DNA of 64,000 nucleotides, from the NCBI GenBank assembly GCA_963707835.1, contig CAVPRI010000001.1, positions 372,001-436,000 of the forward strand, in the 5' to 3' direction. Below the pieces are notes generated by a model that was not told the DNA's origin, ran no database searches, and saw only the letters and a list, made by a program, of their open reading frames with translations. Origin of the DNA: Bog-473 sp963707835. GTDB lineage: Bacteria > Actinomycetota > Acidimicrobiia > Acidimicrobiales > RAAP-2. This document shows, piece after piece, positions 8,908-15,912 of the stretch. Every line of letters begins with the position of its first letter. Position 1 is the stretch's first letter. Made by a program: the position numbers and the translations under genes.

Positions 8908-8932
8908 CTCAAGTTGTAGTACTTACTACACT
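8904..8932 (+). promoter_or_regulatory. promoter of P450 gene overlapped by TetR-type operator
   Basis: -35 TTGACT (8904-8909) and -10 TACACT (8927-8932) are separated by 17 nt. The perfect inverted repeat GTAGTA-CT-TACTAC (8916-8929) fills the spacer and enters the -10, the classic position for a repressor site. The wider 20-nt element 8911-8930 matches 6672-6691. It starts within the last codons of the reconstructed TetR gene. Confidence 0.6.
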
Positions 8933-9037
8933 CTGTGTCGGCTGGTAAGGAGGCTTGGGCGGTCCGACCTGAGCCGGCCCAATGCCCGACGAGACGGGAC
9001 CAAATGCAAACGGATCGTCGCAGGGGAGGACACAGCC

Positions 9038-10228
9038 GTGACGGCAAGTAACCAGGTGGCAGCGATTGAATATGACCCCTTCGACCTCGAAACGGCGATC
9101 GACCCCTACCCTCTGTACGGCCGACTCCGCGACGAGGCGCCGCTGTATCACAACGAGCGGCTCGGCTTCTATGCGCTGAGCCGGTTTGAGGACGTCGAAC
9201 GCGCACTCGTGAACCGGCAGGTATTCATCAATGGTCACGGGTCGACGCTCTCCCTGCTGGCGTCGGATGTCGCGATCCCGCCGGGTACGTTGGTGTTCGA
9301 AGACCCGCCAACCCATGCGATCCATCGTGGGCTGCTGTCGAGCATGTTCACTCCAAAGCGGATCAGCACCCTCGAACCTGAGATCCGACGCCTGTGCGCC
9401 ATGGTGCTCGACCCACTTGTGGGTGCGGGTGGCTTCGATTTCGTGTCGGATGTCGCAAAGCAGATACCCATGCGTGTGATCAGCATGCTGCTCGGTATCC
9501 CAACCGAAGACCAGGAAGACGTGCGGGACTTCTTCGCTGATCTGCGTTACAGCGAAGACCAGAGCCTGGAGCAATCAATGAGCGGAACGCTCTTCGAGGA
9601 CTACATCGCGTGGCGCGTGGAGCACCCATCCGACGACATCATGACCCAACTTCTGAACGCAGAGTTCGTCGATCACACTGGTGCAACGCGTTGTCTCACC
9701 CAGGAAGAGCTTCTGACCTACGTAAGTATTGTCGCAGCGGCCGGAAACGAGACAACGCGGGTCTTGATCAGCTGGATCGGAAAGTTGTTGTCGGACTATC
9801 CGGACCAACGGAGATGCTTGGTTGACAATCCTCGGGCGATTCCAAACGCGATCGACGAGATCCTGCGCTTCGAGCCGCCGTCGCCGCTCGATTGTCGGTA
9901 CGTCTCTCGAGACATCGAGTACTACGGTACGACGCTCCCGCGGGGTAGTGCGGTGGCTTTGGTGATCTCAGCCGCAAACCGCGACGAGCGCCAGTTCGTC
10001 GAGCCCGAACGATTCGACGTGCTGCGACCCACGGGCAGGATCCTGACCTTCGGTTTCGGCCCGCACTACTGCCTCGGACAGGCACTCGCTCGGTTGGAAG
10101 GCAGGGTGGTCCTCGACGAGGTCATTCAACGCTTTCCCGACTGGGAAGTCGATGACGACGGCGCACGGTTCGACTACCCAGCCCCCGAGACCCGAGGCTG
10201 GTCAAGTTTGCCAGTGACCACGGCCTAA
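9038..10228 (+). CDS. cytochrome P450
   Basis: A 396-residue soluble bacterial class I P450 monooxygenase. It shows the I-helix oxygen-activation motif 'AAAGNETTR' (about residue 234), the K-helix ExxR in 'EILRFEPP', and the heme-binding loop 'FGFGPHYCLGQALARLE' with the axial Cys near residue 344. GTG at 9038 is chosen because GGGGAGG lies 7 nt upstream and because it matches the usual start 'YDPFDLETAIDPYPLYGRLR'; the frame is open further upstream, but that part has no family similarity. No ferredoxin or reductase is adjacent. Promoter and operator lie at 8904-8932 and a terminator follows. Hydroxylation substrate unknown; terpenoid or steroid-like substrates are usual for such actinobacterial enzymes. 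Confidence 0.9.
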   Translation: MTASNQVAAIEYDPFDLETAIDPYPLYGRLRDEAPLYHNERLGFYALSRFEDVERALVNRQVFINGHGSTLSLLASDVAIPPGTLVFEDPPTHAIHRGLLSSMFTPKRISTLEPEIRRLCAMVLDPLVGAGGFDFVSDVAKQIPMRVISMLLGIPTEDQEDVRDFFADLRYSEDQSLEQSMSGTLFEDYIAWRVEHPSDDIMTQLLNAEFVDHTGATRCLTQEELLTYVSIVAAAGNETTRVLISWIGKLLSDYPDQRRCLVDNPRAIPNAIDEILRFEPPSPLDCRYVSRDIEYYGTTLPRGSAVALVISAANRDERQFVEPERFDVLRPTGRILTFGFGPHYCLGQALARLEGRVVLDEVIQRFPDWEVDDDGARFDYPAPETRGWSSLPVTTA

Positions 10229-10257
10229 TCTGACGGATTCCTACGTGCCATCACGAC

Positions 10258-10282
10258 GCTGAGAACGCGTGCTCTCAGTTTT
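10258..10282 (+). terminator. intrinsic terminator after P450 gene
   Basis: CTGAGA (10259-10264) and TCTCAG (10273-10278) form a 6-bp stem with an 8-nt loop, followed by TTTT (10279-10282), 30 nt after the P450 stop. Confidence 0.55.
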
Positions 10283-10784
10283 CGTGGTTGAGAGCCGAGC
10301 CCCTTCGAGTAGCACTCTGTGGCACCTGTGTGGCATGACGCCCATTGACCGCACTGACGAAGCTCGTCGGTGTCGCTGGTTCTTCGAGCTCACACCGTAC
10401 GGCGAGAGGACCTAGAAGGGCCCTGGTGCCCACATGGTGCCGGAATCGAACGAAGCCGACCGAGGGGCGCGGCCGAGGCGGGACGCTCGTTCGAGATGTT
10501 GAAGTTGTCCTCAAGAGCGGCCGCGTCACGTCCATTCCCTCCCTGGTGTCGTCATGACGGATCAGGAAAACGAGCGGCGACTTGTGTCACGATCTTCGGG
10601 GATATATCGTAACTGACGATCAGATGGTAGTAACACGCATTTCAGTGTAGGTCGCAAAAGTTCAGGGGGGGGTCTCCGGGTCGTGCTCGGTTGCTCACCC
10701 TTTCGGGACGGCCAGCAGGGATAGGGCGATGGTCACTTCGAGAAGAGGGACCCCGAGCCCGTGACACGGCCAGGAGGAATATCG
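10283..10784. other. intergenic region upstream of mycofactocin-coupled SDR
   Basis: About 500 nt with no gene I can support; open frames on both strands are short and lack family features. Two details: a 26-nt element at 10427-10452 recurs almost exactly at 23619-23643, and GTAGTA at 10627-10632 (within GGTAGTAACAC, 10626-10636) looks like one arm of the TetR-type palindrome seen at 6677 and 8916. A G run at 10665-10672 precedes the gene. Confidence 0.4.
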
Positions 10785-11600
10785 ATGGGAAAGCTCGACG
10801 GCAAGGTTGCGTTCATCAGCGGCGGTGCACACGGTCAAGGTCGTAGCCACGCGGTTCGTCTCGCGGAGGAGGGGGCGGACATCATCACGTTCGATATATG
10901 CGAACAGATCGAGACTGTTCCTTACCCGATGTCGACGCCAGCGGATCTCGAGCAGACCGTCAAGGAAGTCGAGGCGACGGGTCGTTCCATCTTCGCCCGC
11001 CAGGCTGACGCTCGAGACGTGGGGTCGCTGAGAGACGTATTCGCACAGGGGACAGCTGAATTGGGTCCCGTTGAGATCGTTCTGGCCAATGCAGGCATCG
11101 GCGTCGGTGGATTCGAAGAGCACGACCAGGATTGGTACGACGTCATCGATGTGAATCTCAGCGGCGTCTGGAACACGGTACGTGTGGCCATTCCCTCCAT
11201 GATCGAGCATGGCCAGGGGGGCGCAATCGTGTTGACCAGCTCCACCGGAGGGCTCATCGGGGTCGCCACCAACTCGCCAGGGATGCTCGCCTACCAGGCA
11301 TCGAAGCACGGGGTCATCGGTCTGATGCGTTCGTGGGCGAACTATCTGGCCCCACACAACATCAGGGTCAACAGCGTGGCACCGACCGCGGTCAGCACGC
11401 CGATGGCGGTGAACGATCTTATGAAGAAGGCGTTGGAGGAGGACCCCGGCCTGGCCAACGCATGGATGAACGCCCTGCCGGTCGGTATGGTCGACGCGAT
11501 CGACGTTTCCAACGCCATCGCCTGGCTGGTCTCCGATGAGGCCCGCTATGTCACCGGCACGGTTGTTCCCGTCGATGCCGGCATGGTCAACAAGCGATAG
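10785..11600 (+). CDS. mycofactocin-coupled SDR family oxidoreductase
   Basis: A 271-residue short-chain dehydrogenase. The cofactor motif is 'ISGGAHGQGRSHAVRLA', followed by the lengthened segment 'FDICEQIETVPYPMSTPADL' that is characteristic of the mycofactocin-dependent SDR subfamily (carveol dehydrogenase-like), whose NAD is non-exchangeable and re-oxidised via mycofactocin. Catalytic Ser is in 'TSSTGG' and Tyr/Lys in 'YQASKHG' (about residue 170). The ATG at 10785 has a perfect AGGAGG 8 nt upstream; a GTG at 10761 is less likely. It would oxidise an alcohol, perhaps made by the neighbouring P450. No mft genes lie in the window. Confidence 0.85.
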   Translation: MGKLDGKVAFISGGAHGQGRSHAVRLAEEGADIITFDICEQIETVPYPMSTPADLEQTVKEVEATGRSIFARQADARDVGSLRDVFAQGTAELGPVEIVLANAGIGVGGFEEHDQDWYDVIDVNLSGVWNTVRVAIPSMIEHGQGGAIVLTSSTGGLIGVATNSPGMLAYQASKHGVIGLMRSWANYLAPHNIRVNSVAPTAVSTPMAVNDLMKKALEEDPGLANAWMNALPVGMVDAIDVSNAIAWLVSDEARYVTGTVVPVDAGMVNKR

Positions 11601-11737
11601 CGGGTCTCGACGGGCGGGGCACCTTGTGCCGCGTGCACGATGTTGCTCACCCACCCGCCCTGTGGCTCTGGCGTGACATCGTCCACCGACGACTGGCCGC
11701 CAGTTCGAACGCGGAGAGCAACTGGGGCAAGAGCGCT

Positions 11738-12577
11738 TCAGTCGAGGTGTGCCTTGGCATTGGCGCGCAGGCGCGCTGCCATCGCGCTGGCCCCGGCACT
11801 GGCCATTTCGGTGTTGCACACCTGGTAGGCGACGTATGGGTCACCACCCACCGCGGCCAGCGTGGCGAGCATGCCGCCCAGGTCGATGATGCCTTCTCCC
11901 GGCACGGGGCGGACGGTCAGGCACTCGACCATGTACTCCTCGGCTGACGAAACGGGCCTTCCTGTGTCGTCGGTAAGCTGCACGTAGTTGATGTGCTCGC
12001 CCGGTATGTGACGTAGCCGGTCGAAGTCCGGCCCACCCCGCTGGCGCTGCCAATGCATCAGGTCGACGCAGATGCCGCCGTTGGTGGCACCCGACTCCTG
12101 CACGATCTCCCAGGCGGTGTCGATGTCGGGGATGGCGTACCACGGGATGTGCTCGATGCTCACGCGAATGTCGTAGGCCTTGGCGCGTTCGCACAGTGTG
12201 GCGAATCCCTCGACGGCCCTTGGAAGGGATTCGAGTTCCAATGCCATCGAGGTGCCGTGGAGCACCCCGGCTCCGATCGCGGCCGTCATCTCGAGTAGTT
12301 CGTCGGCATCCTCGATGGCCGCGTCGCGGCCGCCCGGCCATTTGATCGCACCCTCAAGGGCACCGGCGGTCATCCCGGTTTCATCGAGAAGCCTGCGAGT
12401 GGCATCGACCCCAAAGCGGCTGACCCAATAGCTCTGGAGGGCCACGCTCGGGAAGCCGGCGGACGCGGCCACGCGGCAGAGGCGGTCGACGTCCTCGGGA
12501 ACGAACTCCGACGGGGTGATGTGAAGCGTGCTGACGCAGACACCCACGCGGTCAGCGGCAAAGGTTTCTGGAAGCAC
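11738..12577 (-). CDS. sugar phosphate isomerase/epimerase family TIM-barrel protein
   Basis: About 279 residues of the xylose-isomerase-like AP-endonuclease-2 fold: 'GVCVSTLHITPSEF' at the start, 'VSIEHIPWYAIPDIDTAWEIV', 'GICVDLMHWQR' and 'INYVQLTDDTGR' carry the conserved Glu, Asp and His metal-ligand positions. The start is uncertain; GTG at 12577 follows a purine-rich stretch, with GTG at 12547 as an alternative. The gene lies 35 nt downstream of an amidohydrolase gene and is probably the last gene of the TauD-amidohydrolase operon. Such proteins isomerise sugars or open lactone or ketone rings in catabolic clusters; the exact reaction is unknown. Confidence 0.75.
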   Translation of the reverse strand: MLPETFAADRVGVCVSTLHITPSEFVPEDVDRLCRVAASAGFPSVALQSYWVSRFGVDATRRLLDETGMTAGALEGAIKWPGGRDAAIEDADELLEMTAAIGAGVLHGTSMALELESLPRAVEGFATLCERAKAYDIRVSIEHIPWYAIPDIDTAWEIVQESGATNGGICVDLMHWQRQRGGPDFDRLRHIPGEHINYVQLTDDTGRPVSSAEEYMVECLTVRPVPGEGIIDLGGMLATLAAVGGDPYVAYQVCNTEMASAGASAMAARLRANAKAHLD

Positions 12578-12612
12578 CCTTCCCCCGTTCCTCGATCCGC
12601 CTGTGGGTCGGC

Positions 12613-13881
12613 TTACGCCACACGGCGGGCGCCGAAGATGGTGCAGCGGGTGTCCGTCGGATAGTTCGGCCACTCGTCGGCCGCCAGCGGTGTGGTCAAC
12701 TGCTCGACCGTCGGCCCGATCTTGTCCGCCACTGCCTGTAGGGCGGCAGGGTCGAAGTGGTACAGCTCGGTGGCCCGCTTGGCGACGAGCTGGTCGAGCT
12801 CTTCGACCGGGAGATCCGAGAGCATCAACCGAATCGCCTCGATCGAGTACGGGTAGGTGCCCTCCGAGTGCGGAACGTCGGCACCCCACATGAGATTTGG
12901 GAGACCGAGGTCGTAGGCGGTGCGCAGGTCGTGGGTCGGTCCGGCGACGAAGCAATTCTCGGCGAAGTATTCGCTCGGCAGCTTCTGCAGCGCCGCCACG
13001 GCATCCTGGGTCTGCTCGTACATCGGCAGATGCTCACCCACGTTCATGGCCTGGAGCATTCCGTCGAGCTGGGCCAGGTAGCCCTGGATCTGGGACGCCG
13101 AAGTGATCTCCGTGACGACATAGGTGAGGTCGGGATGCCGCTCGAACACCCCCGAGAGGATCATGTGACCGATGGAGCGCATCACGTAGAACTGCATCTC
13201 GGTCATGCCGATCAAAGCGGAGGCCTGACCTCCCTCCTCAATCGGTTCCGTCGGAAACGAAGCGTGGCGATGGACCGGCATGCCGAGCTCGGCACACACC
13301 GCCCATAGCGGGTCGTACCGCGGGTAGTAGAGGTTGGCCATCCGCAGCACGTGGTCGTTGGGAATGAGCACACCGCGCAGACCGGAGTCCTTCGCCCACC
13401 GGACCTCGGCGATGGCAGCGTCGACATCGTCGAGGAAGATCTGGGCGAATCCGGCCCACCGATGGGGTGCGACGCTGCAAAAGTCCGCCAACCAGCGGTT
13501 GTGGGCCCGCACCCCAGCGAAGCGCAGCTCGAGCTCCTCGGCGTTGCGGGGGCCGGGCGCGGTGACCGCTCCGGAAGGGTAGAACGGCGGCGAGGTGTTG
13601 GGAAAGAGGACCTCCGCGGTGATGCCCTGATCGTCGAGGAGCGCAAGGCGCTCCTTGGTGTCCCAGTTCACAGACGCCTGGGCCGAGGCCACCCCGACGC
13701 GGTGGTTGGGTTCGCGGTCCTGGTCGATGTCCTCGGCCCAGGCATCGTGGTAGTTCGCCGCCCAGGTGTCGAAAGCCTCGTGGTAGGTGCTCTCGAGGTA
13801 CGGCTTGTAGCCGAGGATGTCGGCACCGGCGTGGCCGTCGGTGGAGAACAGGACTTGCCGTCGTTGCGCTGAAATGGTCAT
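12613..13881 (-). CDS. amidohydrolase family 2 protein
   Basis: A 422-residue metal-dependent amidohydrolase_2 TIM barrel, more distant from the other two in the window. The N-terminal motif is 'STDGHAG' (Asp and first His, second His replaced), a central 'VHRHASF' lies near residue 202, and the C-terminal 'GADVPHSEGTYP' near residue 329. The ATG at 13881 has AGGAGAT 7-12 nt upstream. It lies between the TauD-type dioxygenase (upstream, same strand) and the isomerase-like gene, so oxygenation followed by hydrolysis or decarboxylation and isomerisation is a plausible but unproven sequence. A degraded SDR stump immediately precedes it. Confidence 0.85.
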   Translation of the reverse strand: MTISAQRRQVLFSTDGHAGADILGYKPYLESTYHEAFDTWAANYHDAWAEDIDQDREPNHRVGVASAQASVNWDTKERLALLDDQGITAEVLFPNTSPPFYPSGAVTAPGPRNAEELELRFAGVRAHNRWLADFCSVAPHRWAGFAQIFLDDVDAAIAEVRWAKDSGLRGVLIPNDHVLRMANLYYPRYDPLWAVCAELGMPVHRHASFPTEPIEEGGQASALIGMTEMQFYVMRSIGHMILSGVFERHPDLTYVVTEITSASQIQGYLAQLDGMLQAMNVGEHLPMYEQTQDAVAALQKLPSEYFAENCFVAGPTHDLRTAYDLGLPNLMWGADVPHSEGTYPYSIEAIRLMLSDLPVEELDQLVAKRATELYHFDPAALQAVADKIGPTVEQLTTPLAADEWPNYPTDTRCTIFGARRVA

Positions 13882-13890
13882 GTCAATCTC

Positions 13891-13986
13891 CTAGTGCTGG
13901 TGAGCAATTGAGGAACACGCGAGCGTTGACCCGCGACCGGATCCGGTGATGAGTGCGATCTTCCCGGCAAGTGAGAACTGATTCAT
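13891..13986 (-). pseudogene. SDR N-terminal remnant (31 codons)
   Basis: An ATG at 13986 opens a 31-codon frame beginning MNQFSLAGKIALITGSGRG, an unmistakable SDR start with the TGxxxGxG cofactor motif cut short; the next 12 codons ('STLACSSIAHQH') are unrelated and end in TAG at 13891. The rest of a roughly 250-residue dehydrogenase is absent, so an internal deletion is likely. It lies in the TauD-to-amidohydrolase gap, and its stop is 10 nt before the amidohydrolase start. It may still be translated as a leader peptide. Confidence 0.6.
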
Positions 13987-14048
13987 TGCTCATTCCGTAA
14001 CGCCTTACCATGAAGCACCCCGAAGGACGACCTTGGATGAGGTGCCCG

Positions 14049-14912
14049 TCAGGGGGCATTCGTGTAGACGGGGACCTCGTCCTGCTCGAGCGAGGGCATC
14101 GGCGTGGCCACCTTGCGCAGGGTGCGGACTGGCCCGTCGGGGGGAACGTTCGGCCGAGCGTGCTGGATGGCGAGGTTGTCCCAGAGGGCAAGGTCGTGGA
14201 GCTGCCAGTCGTGGTCCCACACGTTGGCGGGGGCGTAGACGTGGTCGAAGACCTCGTCGAGCAGCGCCTCACCCTCCGCGGGATCCATGTCGACGATCTC
14301 GCGGGTGTTCTGCTCGCAGACGTAGACGAGGGGGACCCCCGTCCGCGGGTGGGTCAGCACGACCGGCTTGCGAGTCCATGGCGGACGCTCGACGGGAGAG
14401 AGCAGGACGTCGCTCAGATCGCCTCGCCGCCGGATCTGCCCGGCGCTGTTGATCGCCTCGAGACCATCGAGCCGATGGCGAAGGTCGTCGGGCAGCGTCG
14501 AGTATCCCTGCACCATGCTGGCAAAACTGGTGGGTGCAACCGGCGGTTCGAGCTCGGAGGCGTAGAGCGACACGATCTCGTTGGGCTCGTTGGCCCATGC
14601 GGTGTCCATGTGGAACTGCAGCCGGCCATAGGGCGCCGCCGAGTTGGGCCTGACGTTCGACACGTACCAGAGGTCCTCGGTCGGCACATCGCTCGCTCTC
14701 GTCGCGGGCTTGCGGATCAGCAGCTCGCACATCTGGGTCTGTTCCGCGTAGGACAGCTCGACACCTCGGATCACGATGACACCACGAGTGTCGAACAGGT
14801 CTTGGAGCCTCGCCGCAGTCGCCGCGTCAGCGAACATCGACGGTTCGAATCCCTCAATGATGGTTCCAAATCCCGGTCCCACATCTCGGGTCGTCAACTC
14901 GGGCATGGTCAA
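14049..14912 (-). CDS. TauD/TfdA family Fe(II)/2-oxoglutarate-dependent dioxygenase
   Basis: A 287-residue dioxygenase of the TauD/TfdA family, which hydroxylates its substrate with O2 and 2-oxoglutarate. The 2-His-1-carboxylate triad is visible: His and Asp in 'FHMDTAW' (about residues 98-103), the distal His in 'IQHARPN' (about 249), and an Arg in 'RTLRKV' (about 262) that normally holds 2-oxoglutarate. Two ATGs (14912 and 14906) compete; the first is given. It is divergent from the TetR gene at 15129 with an operator-like palindrome between them, and is the first gene of the operon running to 11738. Confidence 0.85.
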   Translation of the reverse strand: MTMPELTTRDVGPGFGTIIEGFEPSMFADAATAARLQDLFDTRGVIVIRGVELSYAEQTQMCELLIRKPATRASDVPTEDLWYVSNVRPNSAAPYGRLQFHMDTAWANEPNEIVSLYASELEPPVAPTSFASMVQGYSTLPDDLRHRLDGLEAINSAGQIRRRGDLSDVLLSPVERPPWTRKPVVLTHPRTGVPLVYVCEQNTREIVDMDPAEGEALLDEVFDHVYAPANVWDHDWQLHDLALWDNLAIQHARPNVPPDGPVRTLRKVATPMPSLEQDEVPVYTNAP

Positions 14913-15086
14913 GGCTCCATTCTTCAGCCGCTCGTCGCTGGCGGCAATCGCGGTCCACGTCGGTCTCGGCCGGCGGCAGCGAGATCGATTCTCCCGACGG
15001 AAGACGACGGAAGGGTCGAATCATCGAATCTCGTCGGCCGGCTTACGCGCCCTCGGGTGCCATGGTGAGAGCAGGCCGCTCATCTG

Positions 15087-15114
15087 AGACTATCTCTCAG
15101 TTGAGAGTATGTCT
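15087..15114. promoter_or_regulatory. palindromic operator between TauD operon and TetR gene
   Basis: A 28-bp imperfect inverted repeat: AGAC ... CTCTCA-GT-TGAGAG ... GTCT, with a perfect 6-bp core (15094-15107) and matching AGAC/GTCT ends; 10 of 13 arm positions pair. It lies 15 nt before the TetR ATG, next to a TATGAT box (15114-15119) suited to a leaderless transcript. Best read as the autoregulatory site of the TetR protein at 15129, controlling the divergent TauD operon. Confidence 0.6.
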
Positions 15115-15128
15115 ATGATAAGCAATCG

Positions 15129-15767
15129 ATGTCGCCCGCTCAAGTCGTGTTCTCGCCGCCAGCTGAGGCCTCCGACGGCCTACGCGAACGCAAGAAGGTT
15201 CGGACGCGCTCGGCGATCGAGAACGCCGCCCTGGACCTCTTCGAGGCCCAGGGCTACGAAGCCACCACCGTCGAGCAGATCGCGGCGAAGGTCGAGGTGG
15301 CAACGGCCACCTTCTTTCGCTATTTCCCCACCAAGGCCGAGGTCCTGGTCGGCAACAATAACCGCCAACTCCCAGCCATGACCCAGGCAATCCTCGATCG
15401 TCCCCGTCACGAGAATGGTCTCGTCGCCATCCGCCACGCCATCCTCGATGAGTGGGTACCCGCCGTAGACCCAGTCCTCACTGCCCGCAAGGCCCGGATC
15501 GTCGCTACCTCCGACCTACTCAGCGGGCTCAGTTACCACCGAGGGCAGCAGTGGCTCGAGTCGTTCGTTCAGGCACTGGCGCAACGGCGCGACGTAGAAC
15601 CCAACGACCCCCGGTGTGTCCTCATCGCGCGGATCGCTCTCGAGGCACTGGCGTCGGCGGTCGAGGGTTGGATCGAGGGGGACTGCGTCGGTAATCTCGC
15701 CACCGCGGTGGAACGCAGTTTCGATTTGATCATCGACGTGTGCGAGGAACTGTCCAAGGACACATGA
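15129..15767 (+). CDS. TetR family transcriptional regulator
   Basis: 212 residues. The DNA-binding domain is standard: 'RTRSAIENAALDLFEAQGYEATTVEQIAAKVEVATATFFRYFPTKAEVL', with the recognition helix at about residues 50-62. The C-terminal ligand domain has the 'ALEALASAVEGWIEGD' helix common in the AcrR group. ATG at 15129 has a TATGAT box 9 nt before it and no strong ribosome site, so translation may be leaderless. It is divergent from the TauD-amidohydrolase-isomerase operon and probably represses it until a pathway ligand binds. Confidence 0.85.
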   Translation: MSPAQVVFSPPAEASDGLRERKKVRTRSAIENAALDLFEAQGYEATTVEQIAAKVEVATATFFRYFPTKAEVLVGNNNRQLPAMTQAILDRPRHENGLVAIRHAILDEWVPAVDPVLTARKARIVATSDLLSGLSYHRGQQWLESFVQALAQRRDVEPNDPRCVLIARIALEALASAVEGWIEGDCVGNLATAVERSFDLIIDVCEELSKDT

Positions 15768-15912
15768 CCCGGTCGGGTTCGAAGTGGTCCGTACCTGGCA
15801 CGGGCTCTCCGTCTAGCGGAAACCAAACCTTTCGCAGACCCACTCCAGACAAGTCCGTGCGGAGCACCCCGCGGCTCACCGCAGACGGGACTCCTCTGAT
15901 CCGGTTCTGCCG

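Noticed and set aside
10427..10452. tRNA-like T-arm (GTTCGATTCC on the minus strand)
   Set aside because: No pairing acceptor, D or anticodon arm can be built around it.
10275..10535. 86-residue minus-strand frame between P450 and SDR
   Set aside because: No ribosome site, overlaps the terminator hairpin and has no family similarity.
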